A stretch of 64,000 nucleotides of DNA from Nocardioides sp. JQ2195 (GTDB taxonomy: Bacteria > Actinomycetota > Actinomycetes > Propionibacteriales > Nocardioidaceae): positions 3,162,001 to 3,226,000 of the forward strand of contig NZ_CP050902.1 in NCBI RefSeq assembly GCF_012272695.1, read 5' to 3'. The notes beneath the pieces were generated by a model. The model made no database searches. It saw only the letters and a list, made by a program, of their open reading frames with translations, and was not told where the DNA came from. Numbering within the stretch: the first letter of the stretch is position 1; every line of letters starts with the position of its first letter. The position numbers and the translations under genes were made by a program. This document shows positions 51,555-60,227 of this stretch, piece after piece.

Positions 51555-53009
51555 TCACGCCCCGGAGGATGCGTCAGGCGCAGACAGGAGCACAAAGCCC
51601 TCGTCAGCTCCGAGGACAACCCATGAGAGACGATCCTCGAGGGCGCTGGCGAGGGGCGATGACTCCTTCAGGAGTGCATACTCTGCCCGGGAGGACCCAA
51701 CGATGTCCTCCCAGCCTGCTCCGACGGCCATCGCCGTGCCGTAGTCGCGCAACTCATCCAGCGAGTAGGCCTCGGTCAGTCCGTCGATGAGCGGATCGAG
51801 CCCAGGGTGGGCCCATCGCAACCATCCGCCCGTCGCGTAGTCGTTGAGCACCGGAGTGCCGGCAGCCATGGCACTCAACTGGGGGTCGAGGCCGGAGGGA
51901 ACCCGTGCCGGCTCTTCGGAGACCTGCGAGACCACCAGCGCGAGACCGACCAGGCACACTGCCGCTGCACCGAGGACGAAGGGCTTCTCCCAACTCGCCC
52001 GCGGCTCGGCTCTCCGATGGAGCCAGGTCTGGATCGCCCCAGCCAGCAGGGGCGCCGCGATGATGGCGCCCAGGGTCACGGTGCGTACCGCGAGCAGTGT
52101 CCACCCGGTCGCCATGAGCAGCAGGAGCAGATTGGTCCAAGGAACCCGTCGTTGCGTGCGCGACCAGGTGAGCACGACGAGCGCAAGGATCAGCATCGCA
52201 GCGGCGGGCCCGATGGTACGGAAGGACGGCGGCTGCCACTCGGTGATGTAGGCGCTGATGCCCCCGACTGCGAACGGTGCCCCGAGCAGCTTGGGTCCGA
52301 CCGGTGTGAGAGCGGCCAGGAAAACTGAGCCGAGAGGGATCACTGCGAGTCTGACGAGATCACGGTCTGAGACGCGCTGGTCAAGCCGGAGTCCGAGAAT
52401 CACCAGGAGACCAACGAGTGGTCCGGTGAACCACATGCCGTGGCAACATGCCCAGAGCCAGGACAGGGGCAGCAGCCACCAGCGTGGCCTGAGGTCGTCC
52501 ACGGTCCTGAGCCAGGCGGCCAAGGTGGTCGCCAGCAGGACATAGGTGACCATGTGGGGCCTGGGCGACAGGCCGGCACCCATCGCGACGACAGCCAGAC
52601 CTGTGGCGAAGGCGCTGGCCAGGAGTCCGGCCCGCTGGCGACACATAAAGTAGACGGCGACGACGAGCACCAGCAGGCTGGCTCCGAACAGCCACGCCAC
52701 GCCGGGCAGGCCGAGCCATGCCTCGAAGCGAGCCGCGACCACCTCGGGGAGCCATTGGGTCAGCACCCACGACCGGTCGTCGGCGGTGGACCAGTCCGGC
52801 GTACCGACGGAGCGTGCGCTCCAGATCTGCTCGCCCAGCCGCAGGTGCCAGAAGCTGTCCGGGTCGGAGAGCGGTCGGGCCGACTGCCGGACGACCATCA
52901 CCATCAGAAGTCCGAAGACGGCCATGGGCATCCAGGTCGGTAGCCCACGCCGGTTCGAGACCACCTCGACCTGGTCAGCCGAGGGGCCCGAGTCACGCAC
53001 GGTTGTCAT
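51555..53009 (-). CDS. Polytopic membrane protein, GT-C-like
   Basis: The 484-residue protein has about ten helices. The first external loop carries LSDPDSFWHLRLGEQIW, with the paired acidic residues and WHLR motif of an uncharacterised GT-C-like group. The exported C-terminal domain (about 385-480) contains VLNDYATGGWLRWAHPGLDP. Function is inferred only from fold and from the neighbouring glycosyltransferase genes. Confidence 0.68.
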   Translation of the reverse strand: MTTVRDSGPSADQVEVVSNRRGLPTWMPMAVFGLLMVMVVRQSARPLSDPDSFWHLRLGEQIWSARSVGTPDWSTADDRSWVLTQWLPEVVAARFEAWLGLPGVAWLFGASLLVLVVAVYFMCRQRAGLLASAFATGLAVVAMGAGLSPRPHMVTYVLLATTLAAWLRTVDDLRPRWWLLPLSWLWACCHGMWFTGPLVGLLVILGLRLDQRVSDRDLVRLAVIPLGSVFLAALTPVGPKLLGAPFAVGGISAYITEWQPPSFRTIGPAAAMLILALVVLTWSRTQRRVPWTNLLLLLMATGWTLLAVRTVTLGAIIAAPLLAGAIQTWLHRRAEPRASWEKPFVLGAAAVCLVGLALVVSQVSEEPARVPSGLDPQLSAMAAGTPVLNDYATGGWLRWAHPGLDPLIDGLTEAYSLDELRDYGTAMAVGAGWEDIVGSSRAEYALLKESSPLASALEDRLSWVVLGADEGFVLLSAPDASSGA

Positions 53010-53121
53010 TCGTCGTCCTTGAAATTTTCGAGTCAGTACTCCGGGTAGCCCGGGACGCCGCGCACGACCTCGAGAGGTCCTTGCACGCGTCCTGCGCCAC
53101 AGCCCGAGTCACGTCCATGCC

Positions 53122-53307
53122 CTAGAACGTGCCGACCCAAATTGCGAGGCGACCAAAGACGTCGTTGAGGGCAGTACCGAAGAGCGTCACCGCCACGATG
53201 ATTACGATCGCGATGAAGCCGACGAGAATTCCGTACTCGGTCGCGGTGGCACCACGTTCATTGCGGCGCGACGTCCGCCCGACAATCGATTGTCTAAAAA
53301 CCTTCAT
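53122..53307 (-). CDS. flp: Flp-family type IVb pilin (second copy)
   Basis: The 61-residue prepilin has a basic leader (MKVFRQSIVGRTSRRNERG), the class-III cleavage and processing motif G/ATATEYG and a single hydrophobic helix (ILVGFIAIVIIVAVTLFG). ATG 53307 is chosen because it gives a normal-length leader. It is downstream of the first pilin and its terminator hairpin. Confidence 0.92.
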   Translation of the reverse strand: MKVFRQSIVGRTSRRNERGATATEYGILVGFIAIVIIVAVTLFGTALNDVFGRLAIWVGTF

Positions 53308-53349
53308 ATCCACTCCCCGGCTCATATGGCCGCCTACCAAAGCCCGAAA

Positions 53350-53385
53350 CCGGGCGCCGCGACGGAATGCCGTCGCGGCGCCCGG
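53350..53385 (-). terminator. Hairpin between the two pilin genes
   Basis: CCGGGCGCCGCGACGG (53350-53365) pairs perfectly with 53370-53385 around AATG. On the minus strand it follows the first pilin stop by 19 bases, so it may partly terminate or stabilise the pilin mRNA and make this pilin more abundant than the second. Confidence 0.85.
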
Positions 53386-53404
53386 CGATGCTGGATGCGT
53401 CAGA

Positions 53405-53596
53405 TCACCAGCTGTTGACCTCGGTGACCATGTCCTGGAAGAAGCTGTTCAGTGCCTCACCGAACAACGTGACAGCGACGATGATGACGACGGCGATGAA
53501 GGCCACGAGCAGGCCGTACTCGGTGGCGGTCGCGCCCTTCTCGTCGTCCTTCTTGGCCGGACCGACGAGCATGAGCATCATGAACTTCTCGAGCAT
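53405..53596 (-). CDS. flp: Flp-family type IVb pilin (first copy)
   Basis: The 63-residue major-pilin candidate has leader MLEKFMMLMLVGPAKKDDEK, the G/ATATEYG cleavage site and the helix LLVAFIAVVIIVAVTLFG. ATG 53596 follows a strong AAAGGGAG site. The 174-base leader region contains a GAGTCCG/CGGACTC hairpin and a candidate regulator box. Confidence 0.94.
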   Translation of the reverse strand: MLEKFMMLMLVGPAKKDDEKGATATEYGLLVAFIAVVIIVAVTLFGEALNSFFQDMVTEVNSW

Positions 53597-53718
53597 TGGA
53601 TTTCTCCCTTTGATTGAGTCCCCACGGATGTGAGTCCGAGCCCCCACCGGACTCGTTCTGGAATCAATCTTGCCGGGAATCTTGTCTTGGCGTATCGGAT
53701 GATCCGCCCACATCGGAT

Positions 53719-53731
53719 GGTCCTTTCGGGC
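53719..53731 (-). promoter_or_regulatory. GGTCCTTTCGGGC box upstream of pilin gene
   Basis: GGTCCTTTCGGGC on the plus strand lies about 125 bases upstream of the first pilin ATG and just beyond the stop of the LuxR-type regulator gene. The GTCCTTTCGG core also occurs upstream of the exported-protein gene at 44304. It resembles boxes of NarL/DevR-type regulators, making it a candidate site for the adjacent response regulator. Confidence 0.4.
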
Positions 53732-53770
53732 TACTCGAGAGACCCTCCAGGCAGTCGATCCATTGGCCCG

Positions 53771-54409
53771 TCAGGGGGTGACAGAAGAGAGCAAGCCGCT
53801 CCTCATGGCCGTCACCAATGCCTGAGCGCGATTTGAAGCCCCGAGCTTCTCGTAAATTCGGGTGATGTGGGTCTTCGCGGTCGACTCGCTCATGAATAGC
53901 TGGCGAGCGATCGCCGCGGTGCCAAGACCGTCTGCCAACAACTCGAGCACCTCCTGCTCACGATCAGTGAGCTTCGTGGGAGCTGGCCCACTCGCACGAC
54001 GCATCATCGCGGCAGTCAGACCTGAGCAGAGAAAACTCCGTGGTGACACCGCCGCGTGAGCGGCGGCTTGGACGACCTCGCTGGCCTTGCTGTCCTTGCC
54101 GACGAACGCGGAGGCACCAGCCTCCATGGCTGCGAAGATCTGGTCATCGCCGGCATGCATCGTGAGCATGACGATGCCAACGTCAGCATCTTCGGCTCGA
54201 ATGGCTCGAATCATCTCCAAGCCTGTGCCATCGGGCAGTTGAAGGTCTGTGACGACGACATCGGGCTTCAGGGAGGCCCAGGCCACCTTGGCTTCCGCCA
54301 CGCTGGCGGCTTGGCCGATCACGGTCATCTGCCCGTGGCGCTCGAAGGCGCGAGCAAGGCCCTGCCTGATCAGCTCGTGGTCATCGACGAGCAGGACTCT
54401 TGTAACCAT
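53771..54409 (-). CDS. LuxR/NarL-family response regulator
   Basis: The 212-residue protein has a receiver domain (about 1-118: VTRVLLVDDHELIRQGLARA, phospho-Asp in DVVVTDLQLPDG near residue 54, switch Thr in VMLTMH) and a C-terminal LuxR HTH (about 145-205: LTDREQEVLELLADGLG, then ESTAKTHITRIYEKLG). It overlaps the sensor kinase gene by 29 bases. It lies between tadC/kinase and the pilin genes, so the pilus operon probably controls itself through this pair. Confidence 0.94.
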   Translation of the reverse strand: MVTRVLLVDDHELIRQGLARAFERHGQMTVIGQAASVAEAKVAWASLKPDVVVTDLQLPDGTGLEMIRAIRAEDADVGIVMLTMHAGDDQIFAAMEAGASAFVGKDSKASEVVQAAAHAAVSPRSFLCSGLTAAMMRRASGPAPTKLTDREQEVLELLADGLGTAAIARQLFMSESTAKTHITRIYEKLGASNRAQALVTAMRSGLLSSVTP

Positions 54410-55988
54410 CGTTCGAACCTTCCGTGATCTCGCCAGCAGACTGTCTCGACTGCACAGTGACCACAGTGCCACCATCCGCACGTGAAGTGACAGAGAAGTT
54501 CGCACCAATCCGGTCAGCTCGCTCACGCATCGTGTGCATCCCATAGTGTCCTGGCCGCGCGGTCGCCGCACCGATGCCATCGTCCTCGATCACGAGGCGC
54601 ACACATTTACCGTCGCTGGTGAGCGTCACCCACAGGTTGATCGCATGCGCATGCTTGCGCGCGTTTCCAATCGCCTCTTGCCCGATGCGTAGCAACTCTT
54701 GCTCAACGCGTTGTGGAAGCCGGGGGCCCCGCTCATCGAAGAGCAGGTGCACCCGCATCCCACTTTGATGACTGACCTCGCGGACGTATTCAGCCAGCGC
54801 TCCCGAAACACTGCTGGCTTCATCGAGGTCGTGGCGCAGATCGAAGATCGAGAATCGCAACTCACTGACCACTCGTGTGATTTCGGCACGGAGATCGTTG
54901 GCGACCTTCCGCGTGGCGTCGTCAGGGCTGGTGTCGGCGATCTCATCAGCCATGTAGCCGAGCGACGCGATCTCTTGCGCAACCCCGTCGTGGATGTCAC
55001 GAGCGAGACGGTTGCGCTCCTCCGAGGTGGCGAAGGATCTCACGTCGTCGAAGAGCAATGCAGTGTCGAGTCGGACGGCTTGGGTGTCGACAACGGCCTG
55101 TAGTTCCTGCACTTGTCTCTTCGTCCACGACGTGGCTCGCCCGAGCAGGAGCACTCCGAAGCAGTGCTCACCCACGCGTATCGGCAATGCGAGCAAACCT
55201 TTTCCTGTCAGGGGGCGCCCGGTGCCGAAGCAGATCGAAGCCATCCGCTCGTCGACCGCGCTGATCGCACCCTCCCTGATCAGCGGTTCGAAGGCATCCT
55301 CTGCGGTCCTGATGATGACGGCTGACCGATCTGCACTCACGCCTTCGCGAGTTGCATCGTTGAGTGCCCTCGCCGCTGTGAGACTGTCGAGGCCCACCGG
55401 GAGTCGCTGGGCCAGCGTATGCAATTGAGAAACTAGGTGGTGGGCAGCCTCGTAGGGCGCTTGGATAGAGGCAAGATTTCGCACCGACCGACTCTGCCAA
55501 GCGGCCAACAAACCCCCACCCAAGCCGGTGAGGAGCCAGGGGGCCGAGCTGAGCATCTGTGCATCGACGAGTCCGAGTTCTTCGGCGGCTGCCCCCGCAC
55601 CGAACATCACGAAGCCCTCGGCCAGGAAGGTGTTGGCAGTGGTGACCCAGCCGTGTCGAATGCCTGCGACCACCGGCGGGATCACGAGATAGATGGACAA
55701 TGCACCGATCGGGCCCGGGGTCATACCGATCAACGCAGCGGTCAGAACCCCCTCGACCAACGGCGTCCATGGCGTGGGACCAGTCAATGGATTCGCTTCA
55801 AGCACGCAGCAAACCGAAGCGAGCAGCACCAGCGCCAACAGAATGACTCCAGCCGAATTGATCGTCCCGGAGCTGAGAGTCAACCCAAAGACGAGCGCCA
55901 GCACGAAAACTCTCGCGGCAGTCGTCACGCGCCAGGACTTGCCTGCCGTGACCGGCGCTCGCGTGGGTTTCGCTCGCAGTGTGATCAT
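54381..55988 (-). CDS. Membrane sensor histidine kinase (HisKA_3 type) with GAF-like domain
   Basis: The 535-residue protein has about six N-terminal helices (to about residue 165), a GAF-like sensory region (about 180-310), a HisKA_3 dimerisation segment with the phospho-His in RNRLARDIHDGVAQEIASLG near 330, and a C-terminal ATPase domain (NARKHAHAINLWV, EDDGIGA, GHYGMHTMRERADRIG). Its ATG overlaps the tadC stop (TGATG), so it is translated within the tad operon. The signal is unknown. Confidence 0.93.
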   Translation of the reverse strand: MITLRAKPTRAPVTAGKSWRVTTAARVFVLALVFGLTLSSGTINSAGVILLALVLLASVCCVLEANPLTGPTPWTPLVEGVLTAALIGMTPGPIGALSIYLVIPPVVAGIRHGWVTTANTFLAEGFVMFGAGAAAEELGLVDAQMLSSAPWLLTGLGGGLLAAWQSRSVRNLASIQAPYEAAHHLVSQLHTLAQRLPVGLDSLTAARALNDATREGVSADRSAVIIRTAEDAFEPLIREGAISAVDERMASICFGTGRPLTGKGLLALPIRVGEHCFGVLLLGRATSWTKRQVQELQAVVDTQAVRLDTALLFDDVRSFATSEERNRLARDIHDGVAQEIASLGYMADEIADTSPDDATRKVANDLRAEITRVVSELRFSIFDLRHDLDEASSVSGALAEYVREVSHQSGMRVHLLFDERGPRLPQRVEQELLRIGQEAIGNARKHAHAINLWVTLTSDGKCVRLVIEDDGIGAATARPGHYGMHTMRERADRIGANFSVTSRADGGTVVTVQSRQSAGEITEGSNDGYKSPARR

Positions 55989-56920
55989 CAGCCGAATGCG
56001 CCTCGGGCTTGGAGAATGACCGGTCCAATGACCACGATGAACAAGCACGGCAGGATGAAGAAGATCAACGGGAAGAGAATTTTCACGGGCACCTTCTGTG
56101 CTGCCTCTTCAGCCCGTTGACGACGCTTGGTCCGCATCTCCGAGCTCTGCACGCGGAGTACTCGGGCAATCGGAATCCCGAGTTGATCGGCTTGCACCAT
56201 GGACAGACAGAACGACTTCAAGTCCTTGATGGAGGTCCGCTCCCCCATCGACCGCATGGCTTCCATACGCCCGACACCGATCTGCATCTCCTGAAGAAGC
56301 CTGGCGAACTCTTGGGCCAGCGGCCCTGTGGTGTTCTTGGCCACCCTCGCCACAGCAGCATCAAAGCCCAAGCCCGCCTCGACCGAGATGGTCAGCAGGT
56401 CGAGGGCATCCGGGAGCGCATTGAGCATCAATGACTCGCGCTTCTGACCAGCGTTGTGGACCAAAATGTTCGGCAAGAGATAGCCCAAGGCACCAACGCC
56501 CACGGTGATGAGCACAGTCTTGGAGAAGGCTGACCCGTTGCCGAGCATGTACAAGAAAGTGAGTAATCCAAATACCCCCATGCCGAGAACCTTCAGCCCG
56601 ATGATGCGGTTCACGTCCCAGCCTTGGGGATTACCAGCGATGTCCAACTTGTGCCGAATTCGATCCGCGGTGTCCGCACGGGTGAGTTTGCGGCCAATGC
56701 CCACAAGTTTCTCGCCCAACGGCGCGATCACGCGCTCGGAGAACGGCCGCTCAAGTTCTTCTCGCAAGATGTCCGGGGCCTGGTCGATTGCTTGGACAGC
56801 GGCCAATGACCTACCTACCGCGCGGCGCTCGGCGGTGGCAACACCGATCACTGAGAGTGTGAGTGCGAAGGCTGAGAACAACAACAGCCCGCCGAGGAGC
56901 AGAATCAGAGTTGAAGACAT
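55988..56920 (-). CDS. tadC: Tad pilus inner-membrane platform protein TadC
   Basis: The 310-residue T2SF-domain protein has an N-terminal helix (SSTLILLLGGLLLFSAFALT), paired central helices (about 105-150), and the T2SF core LNALPDALDLLTISVEAGLG near residue 170, ending with FPLIFFILPCLFIVVIGPVI. With TadB it forms the platform that couples the ATPase to pilin extrusion. ATG 56920 lies just after the TadB stop. Confidence 0.93.
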   Translation of the reverse strand: MSSTLILLLGGLLLFSAFALTLSVIGVATAERRAVGRSLAAVQAIDQAPDILREELERPFSERVIAPLGEKLVGIGRKLTRADTADRIRHKLDIAGNPQGWDVNRIIGLKVLGMGVFGLLTFLYMLGNGSAFSKTVLITVGVGALGYLLPNILVHNAGQKRESLMLNALPDALDLLTISVEAGLGFDAAVARVAKNTTGPLAQEFARLLQEMQIGVGRMEAMRSMGERTSIKDLKSFCLSMVQADQLGIPIARVLRVQSSEMRTKRRQRAEEAAQKVPVKILFPLIFFILPCLFIVVIGPVILQARGAFG

Positions 56921-56921
56921 G

Positions 56922-58838
56922 TCAGACCTCAATCTTCACAATCTTGGCAATCATCCAGTACCCAAGTCCCAGCATTACCAACGCGGCAGCGCTCAGACCC
57001 ATCCCGGCTGGTTCTGTGTAGAGCACTCGCGCGGTGTCAGGCCGCACCAACAGCATGTACAGGAATAGGCCGATGGGTAGGCCACCCAGCACGTATCCCG
57101 ACATCCGCCCTTCCGCACTCAAGACTTGCACCTGGCGTCGCAGGTATTCACGTTCGCGGAGCGTGTTCGCCACCGTGCTCAAGAGTTCGGCTAGGTTGCC
57201 ACCGACTTCACGCTGGATCCTGATTGCCATCACCACCCAGGCGAAGTCCTCGCTTTCCATCCTCTCCGCCACGCTGTCCAAAGCCTCTTCTATCTGGATG
57301 CCCAGACGCTGCTCGACCAGCGCCCTGCGCAATTCACCAGAGACAGGCTCATTTCCCTCACGCACCACAGAATCGATGGCCTGTGGCATGGACAACCCCG
57401 CTGACAGCCCGCCTGCCATGAGTGTCAGAGTCTCTGCGAGTTGTCCGTCGAACGCTGCAAGCCGCTTCTTGTGTCGGCGCTTCAGGTAAAGCCACGGAAG
57501 TACAGCGCCGAACAATCCGAAGACGACCATTGCGGCTCCGCCGCTCATTATCAACCCTGCAAATGCTGTGACGACGGCGATGCCAGCGTGTGTCAGCAAC
57601 CACTCGGCGGCAGTCATCTTCACCGCAGCGCCGGCGAGTTTCATGTTGAGCCGATCCTCGAAGTCTCCCTTGACCAAGTTCTCCGTCAGTGCCACCGCGG
57701 AGTCCTTCAGGCTTCCCGGCGAGGGCTCGCCAGACCGCTTGCCCTTCGACGTCGGCTTCGCCTCGCCGAGGTAGGCAGCGACCCGTCGCTGAGCCTCGGA
57801 CTGCCCCTTGGAGCCCATCATCACAACCGCGAGCAGGATGGCCAGCCCGATCCCAAACCCAAGGGCGCCCAAGAGCATCACACCCTTTCCGAACTTGGGC
57901 GCGTCGTAGGTGACGGTGCGGGGCCCCTCGTCGGCAACCGCGATGGCGACAAGGGCAGAGTCGTCATAGGACACCCCGCCCGAGGTCAGCTCGACTGCGA
58001 GGTTGACCTCCTCCGACGACTGCTTTGGGGCATCGAACGTGACCAGCACCTGGTTGGAGAGTGCGTCGGCCTGGGCGGTGAAGACGCCCTCGAGCGCAGC
58101 GGGTTTGGCGTCGATGACTGCTCCCCCGCTGGCGTCCGAGATCTTTGCGAGCAGCGCTTGGTTCGCCGGCCTCTGATCCAGGGAGACGACGTCGACGACG
58201 ACGTCGTTGTCGGTCGCTGCGGAGACAGCGTCTGCGATCGGGGCGCCTCCGCCCTGGTCCTTGCCGTCGGAGAGCAGGAGCACACTCCGCGCACCGTCCG
58301 AGCCGGCGAGGCCCACGGCTTCGACGACTGCGTCGTAGACACGTGTGCCCAAGGTGAGCTCTATGCCATCGATCGCCGCAGCCAGCGCCGCGTGGTCGGT
58401 GGTCGGCTCGATGGTGCTCTGCACAGACCCGGAGAAGGTCAGCAGGCCGATCTTGACGTCCGCAGGTGCGGCATCGAGGAACGCCTTGGCTGCGGCCTTC
58501 GCATCCTCGATGGGCGCCCCGCGCATGCTCTTGCTGGTGTCGAGTGCAAGCACGGTGGTGCGCTCGATCTCGCCAGCCTCGACGGTCTTGGCCTTGGCAT
58601 CCACGGCGTTGCCGTCGACAGTGACGGACAGGCCGTCGAGGTCGGGCGTTGCTCCGCCGGGAAGCTCGTCGACCGCCAGCAGCACCGAGACCTTGCCGTC
58701 GGCGGACTCGACGTGGTCGATGTTGATCTCGTCGGCAGCGTGGGCAGGGTTCGCAACGAGCACGATGGCTACCGCCGCGAAGAGACTTGCGACTCTCGAC
58801 CACCCACGGGCGGCGTGCGTCTTCCGAGAAGAGAGCAT
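56922..58838 (-). CDS. VWA domain fused to TadB (T2SF platform protein)
   Basis: The 638-residue protein joins an exported von Willebrand A domain to TadB. It has a signal-like N-terminus (AAVAIVLVANPAHA near residues 20-34), a VWA domain (about 90-260) with MIDAS LALDTSKSMRGAP, a LSDGKDQGGGA aspartate loop, a beta domain (about 265-315), a membrane helix (about 320-345), and the T2SF region (about 400-638: LAETLTLMAGGLSAGLSMPQ). Plain TadB is about half this length. The fusion puts an adhesion- or ligand-binding domain on the pilus platform. It overlaps tadA by one base. Confidence 0.9.
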   Translation of the reverse strand: MLSSRKTHAARGWSRVASLFAAVAIVLVANPAHAADEINIDHVESADGKVSVLLAVDELPGGATPDLDGLSVTVDGNAVDAKAKTVEAGEIERTTVLALDTSKSMRGAPIEDAKAAAKAFLDAAPADVKIGLLTFSGSVQSTIEPTTDHAALAAAIDGIELTLGTRVYDAVVEAVGLAGSDGARSVLLLSDGKDQGGGAPIADAVSAATDNDVVVDVVSLDQRPANQALLAKISDASGGAVIDAKPAALEGVFTAQADALSNQVLVTFDAPKQSSEEVNLAVELTSGGVSYDDSALVAIAVADEGPRTVTYDAPKFGKGVMLLGALGFGIGLAILLAVVMMGSKGQSEAQRRVAAYLGEAKPTSKGKRSGEPSPGSLKDSAVALTENLVKGDFEDRLNMKLAGAAVKMTAAEWLLTHAGIAVVTAFAGLIMSGGAAMVVFGLFGAVLPWLYLKRRHKKRLAAFDGQLAETLTLMAGGLSAGLSMPQAIDSVVREGNEPVSGELRRALVEQRLGIQIEEALDSVAERMESEDFAWVVMAIRIQREVGGNLAELLSTVANTLREREYLRRQVQVLSAEGRMSGYVLGGLPIGLFLYMLLVRPDTARVLYTEPAGMGLSAAALVMLGLGYWMIAKIVKIEV

Positions 58839-60226
58839 TAGCGGTAGACCCCCATGGCGAAGACCGCAGGATCGACGTGCACGTTGTGGTCGGCGAGACG
58901 GTCGATGAAGCGCGGGCGGAGACCGGTGGACTTCAGGTGACCACGGGCGCGGCCGTGCTCGTCGAAGCCTGCGGCGTAGTCGAAGAGGAACACGTCCTGG
59001 AGCGTGATGATGTCGCCCTCCATGCCCACGACCTCGGTGATCGCCGTGATCCGACGCGTGCCGTCCTTGAGCCGGGTCTGCTGGATGATCAGGTCGATGG
59101 CGCTCGAAGCCTGCTCACGGATGGCCCGCACCGGGAGATCCATCCCGGCCATCATCACCATGGTCTCCACACGCGAGAGAGCGTCGCGCGGGGTATTGGC
59201 GTGCACCGTCGAGATGGAGCCGTCGTGACCAGTGTTCATCGCCTGGAGCATGTCGAGCGCGGATGCATCACGGATCTCGCCGACGACAATGCGGTCCGGT
59301 CGCATACGGAGCGAGTTGCGAACGAGGTCGCGAATGTGGACCGCGCCCTTGCCCTCGATGTTGGCGGGACGGGACTCGAGGCGCAGCACGTGCTCCTGGT
59401 GGAGCCGCAGCTCCGCGGCATCCTCGATGGTGACGATGCGCTCGTCCTCCGGAATGAACGAGGAGAGCACGTTGAGCGTGGTGGTCTTGCCAGCGCCGGT
59501 TCCACCGGAGACCAGGATGTTGAGCCGGCCTCGCACGCACGCGTTCAGGAGGTCCGCAGACTCCCGACTCAAGGTGTCGAAGGCGATCAGGTCCTCGACC
59601 GTGTAGGGATCCTCGGAGAACTTGCGGATGGTGAGCTTGGAGCCGTCCAGGGCCAACGGCGGGATGATCGCGTTGACACGAGACCCGTCGGGGAGCCGGG
59701 CGTCGACCATCGGGCTGACCTCGTCGACACGTCGTCCGATCTTGCCGACGATCTTGTCGATGGTGCGCCGCAGGTGCGCCTCGTCACTGAACATCGCGTC
59801 GACGCGGGTCAGCTTGCCGTTGCGCTCAACAAAGATGTCGCTCGCGCTGTTGACCATCACCTCGGAGAGATCCGGGTCACGCAACAGCGGCTCCAACGGC
59901 CCGTAGCCGAGGATGTCGTCGGCGATCTCCTGGGTGATCCGAGTGCGATCGGCTCCAGACATCGGCTGGTCGTTGGCCGCAATGGCATTCTGCAAGGCGC
60001 TGCGGACCTGCTCCTCGAGCTCACTGGCCGTCATGTCGACGTCATAGAGCTTGGGCCCGAGAACAGTGACCAATTGCGCGTGAACGATCTTCTTCAGGTT
60101 GGCGAACGGATCCTGCAGGGTCGGCCGTGCCACCCGGGCACCCGCTCCGCTGTGGGCCTTCGGCTCGTTGTTGACCAAGGTCATGCCACTGCGCTGGGCA
60201 GCCTGGATGCGGTCGGAGAGGGCCAT
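58838..60226 (-). CDS. tadA: Tad secretion ATPase TadA/CpaF
   Basis: The 462-residue PilT/VirB11-class ATPase powers pilin assembly. It has an N-terminal helical domain, the DDILGYGPLEPLLRDPDLSE box near residue 105, Walker A LVSGGTGAGKTTTLN near 240, the Asp box DAAELRLHQEHV near 265, Walker B RPDRIVVGEIR near 310 and the His box GHDGSISTVHANT near 332. It is separated from the TadZ gene by one base. Confidence 0.96.
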   Translation of the reverse strand: MALSDRIQAAQRSGMTLVNNEPKAHSGAGARVARPTLQDPFANLKKIVHAQLVTVLGPKLYDVDMTASELEEQVRSALQNAIAANDQPMSGADRTRITQEIADDILGYGPLEPLLRDPDLSEVMVNSASDIFVERNGKLTRVDAMFSDEAHLRRTIDKIVGKIGRRVDEVSPMVDARLPDGSRVNAIIPPLALDGSKLTIRKFSEDPYTVEDLIAFDTLSRESADLLNACVRGRLNILVSGGTGAGKTTTLNVLSSFIPEDERIVTIEDAAELRLHQEHVLRLESRPANIEGKGAVHIRDLVRNSLRMRPDRIVVGEIRDASALDMLQAMNTGHDGSISTVHANTPRDALSRVETMVMMAGMDLPVRAIREQASSAIDLIIQQTRLKDGTRRITAITEVVGMEGDIITLQDVFLFDYAAGFDEHGRARGHLKSTGLRPRFIDRLADHNVHVDPAVFAMGVYR

Positions 60227-60227
60227 G

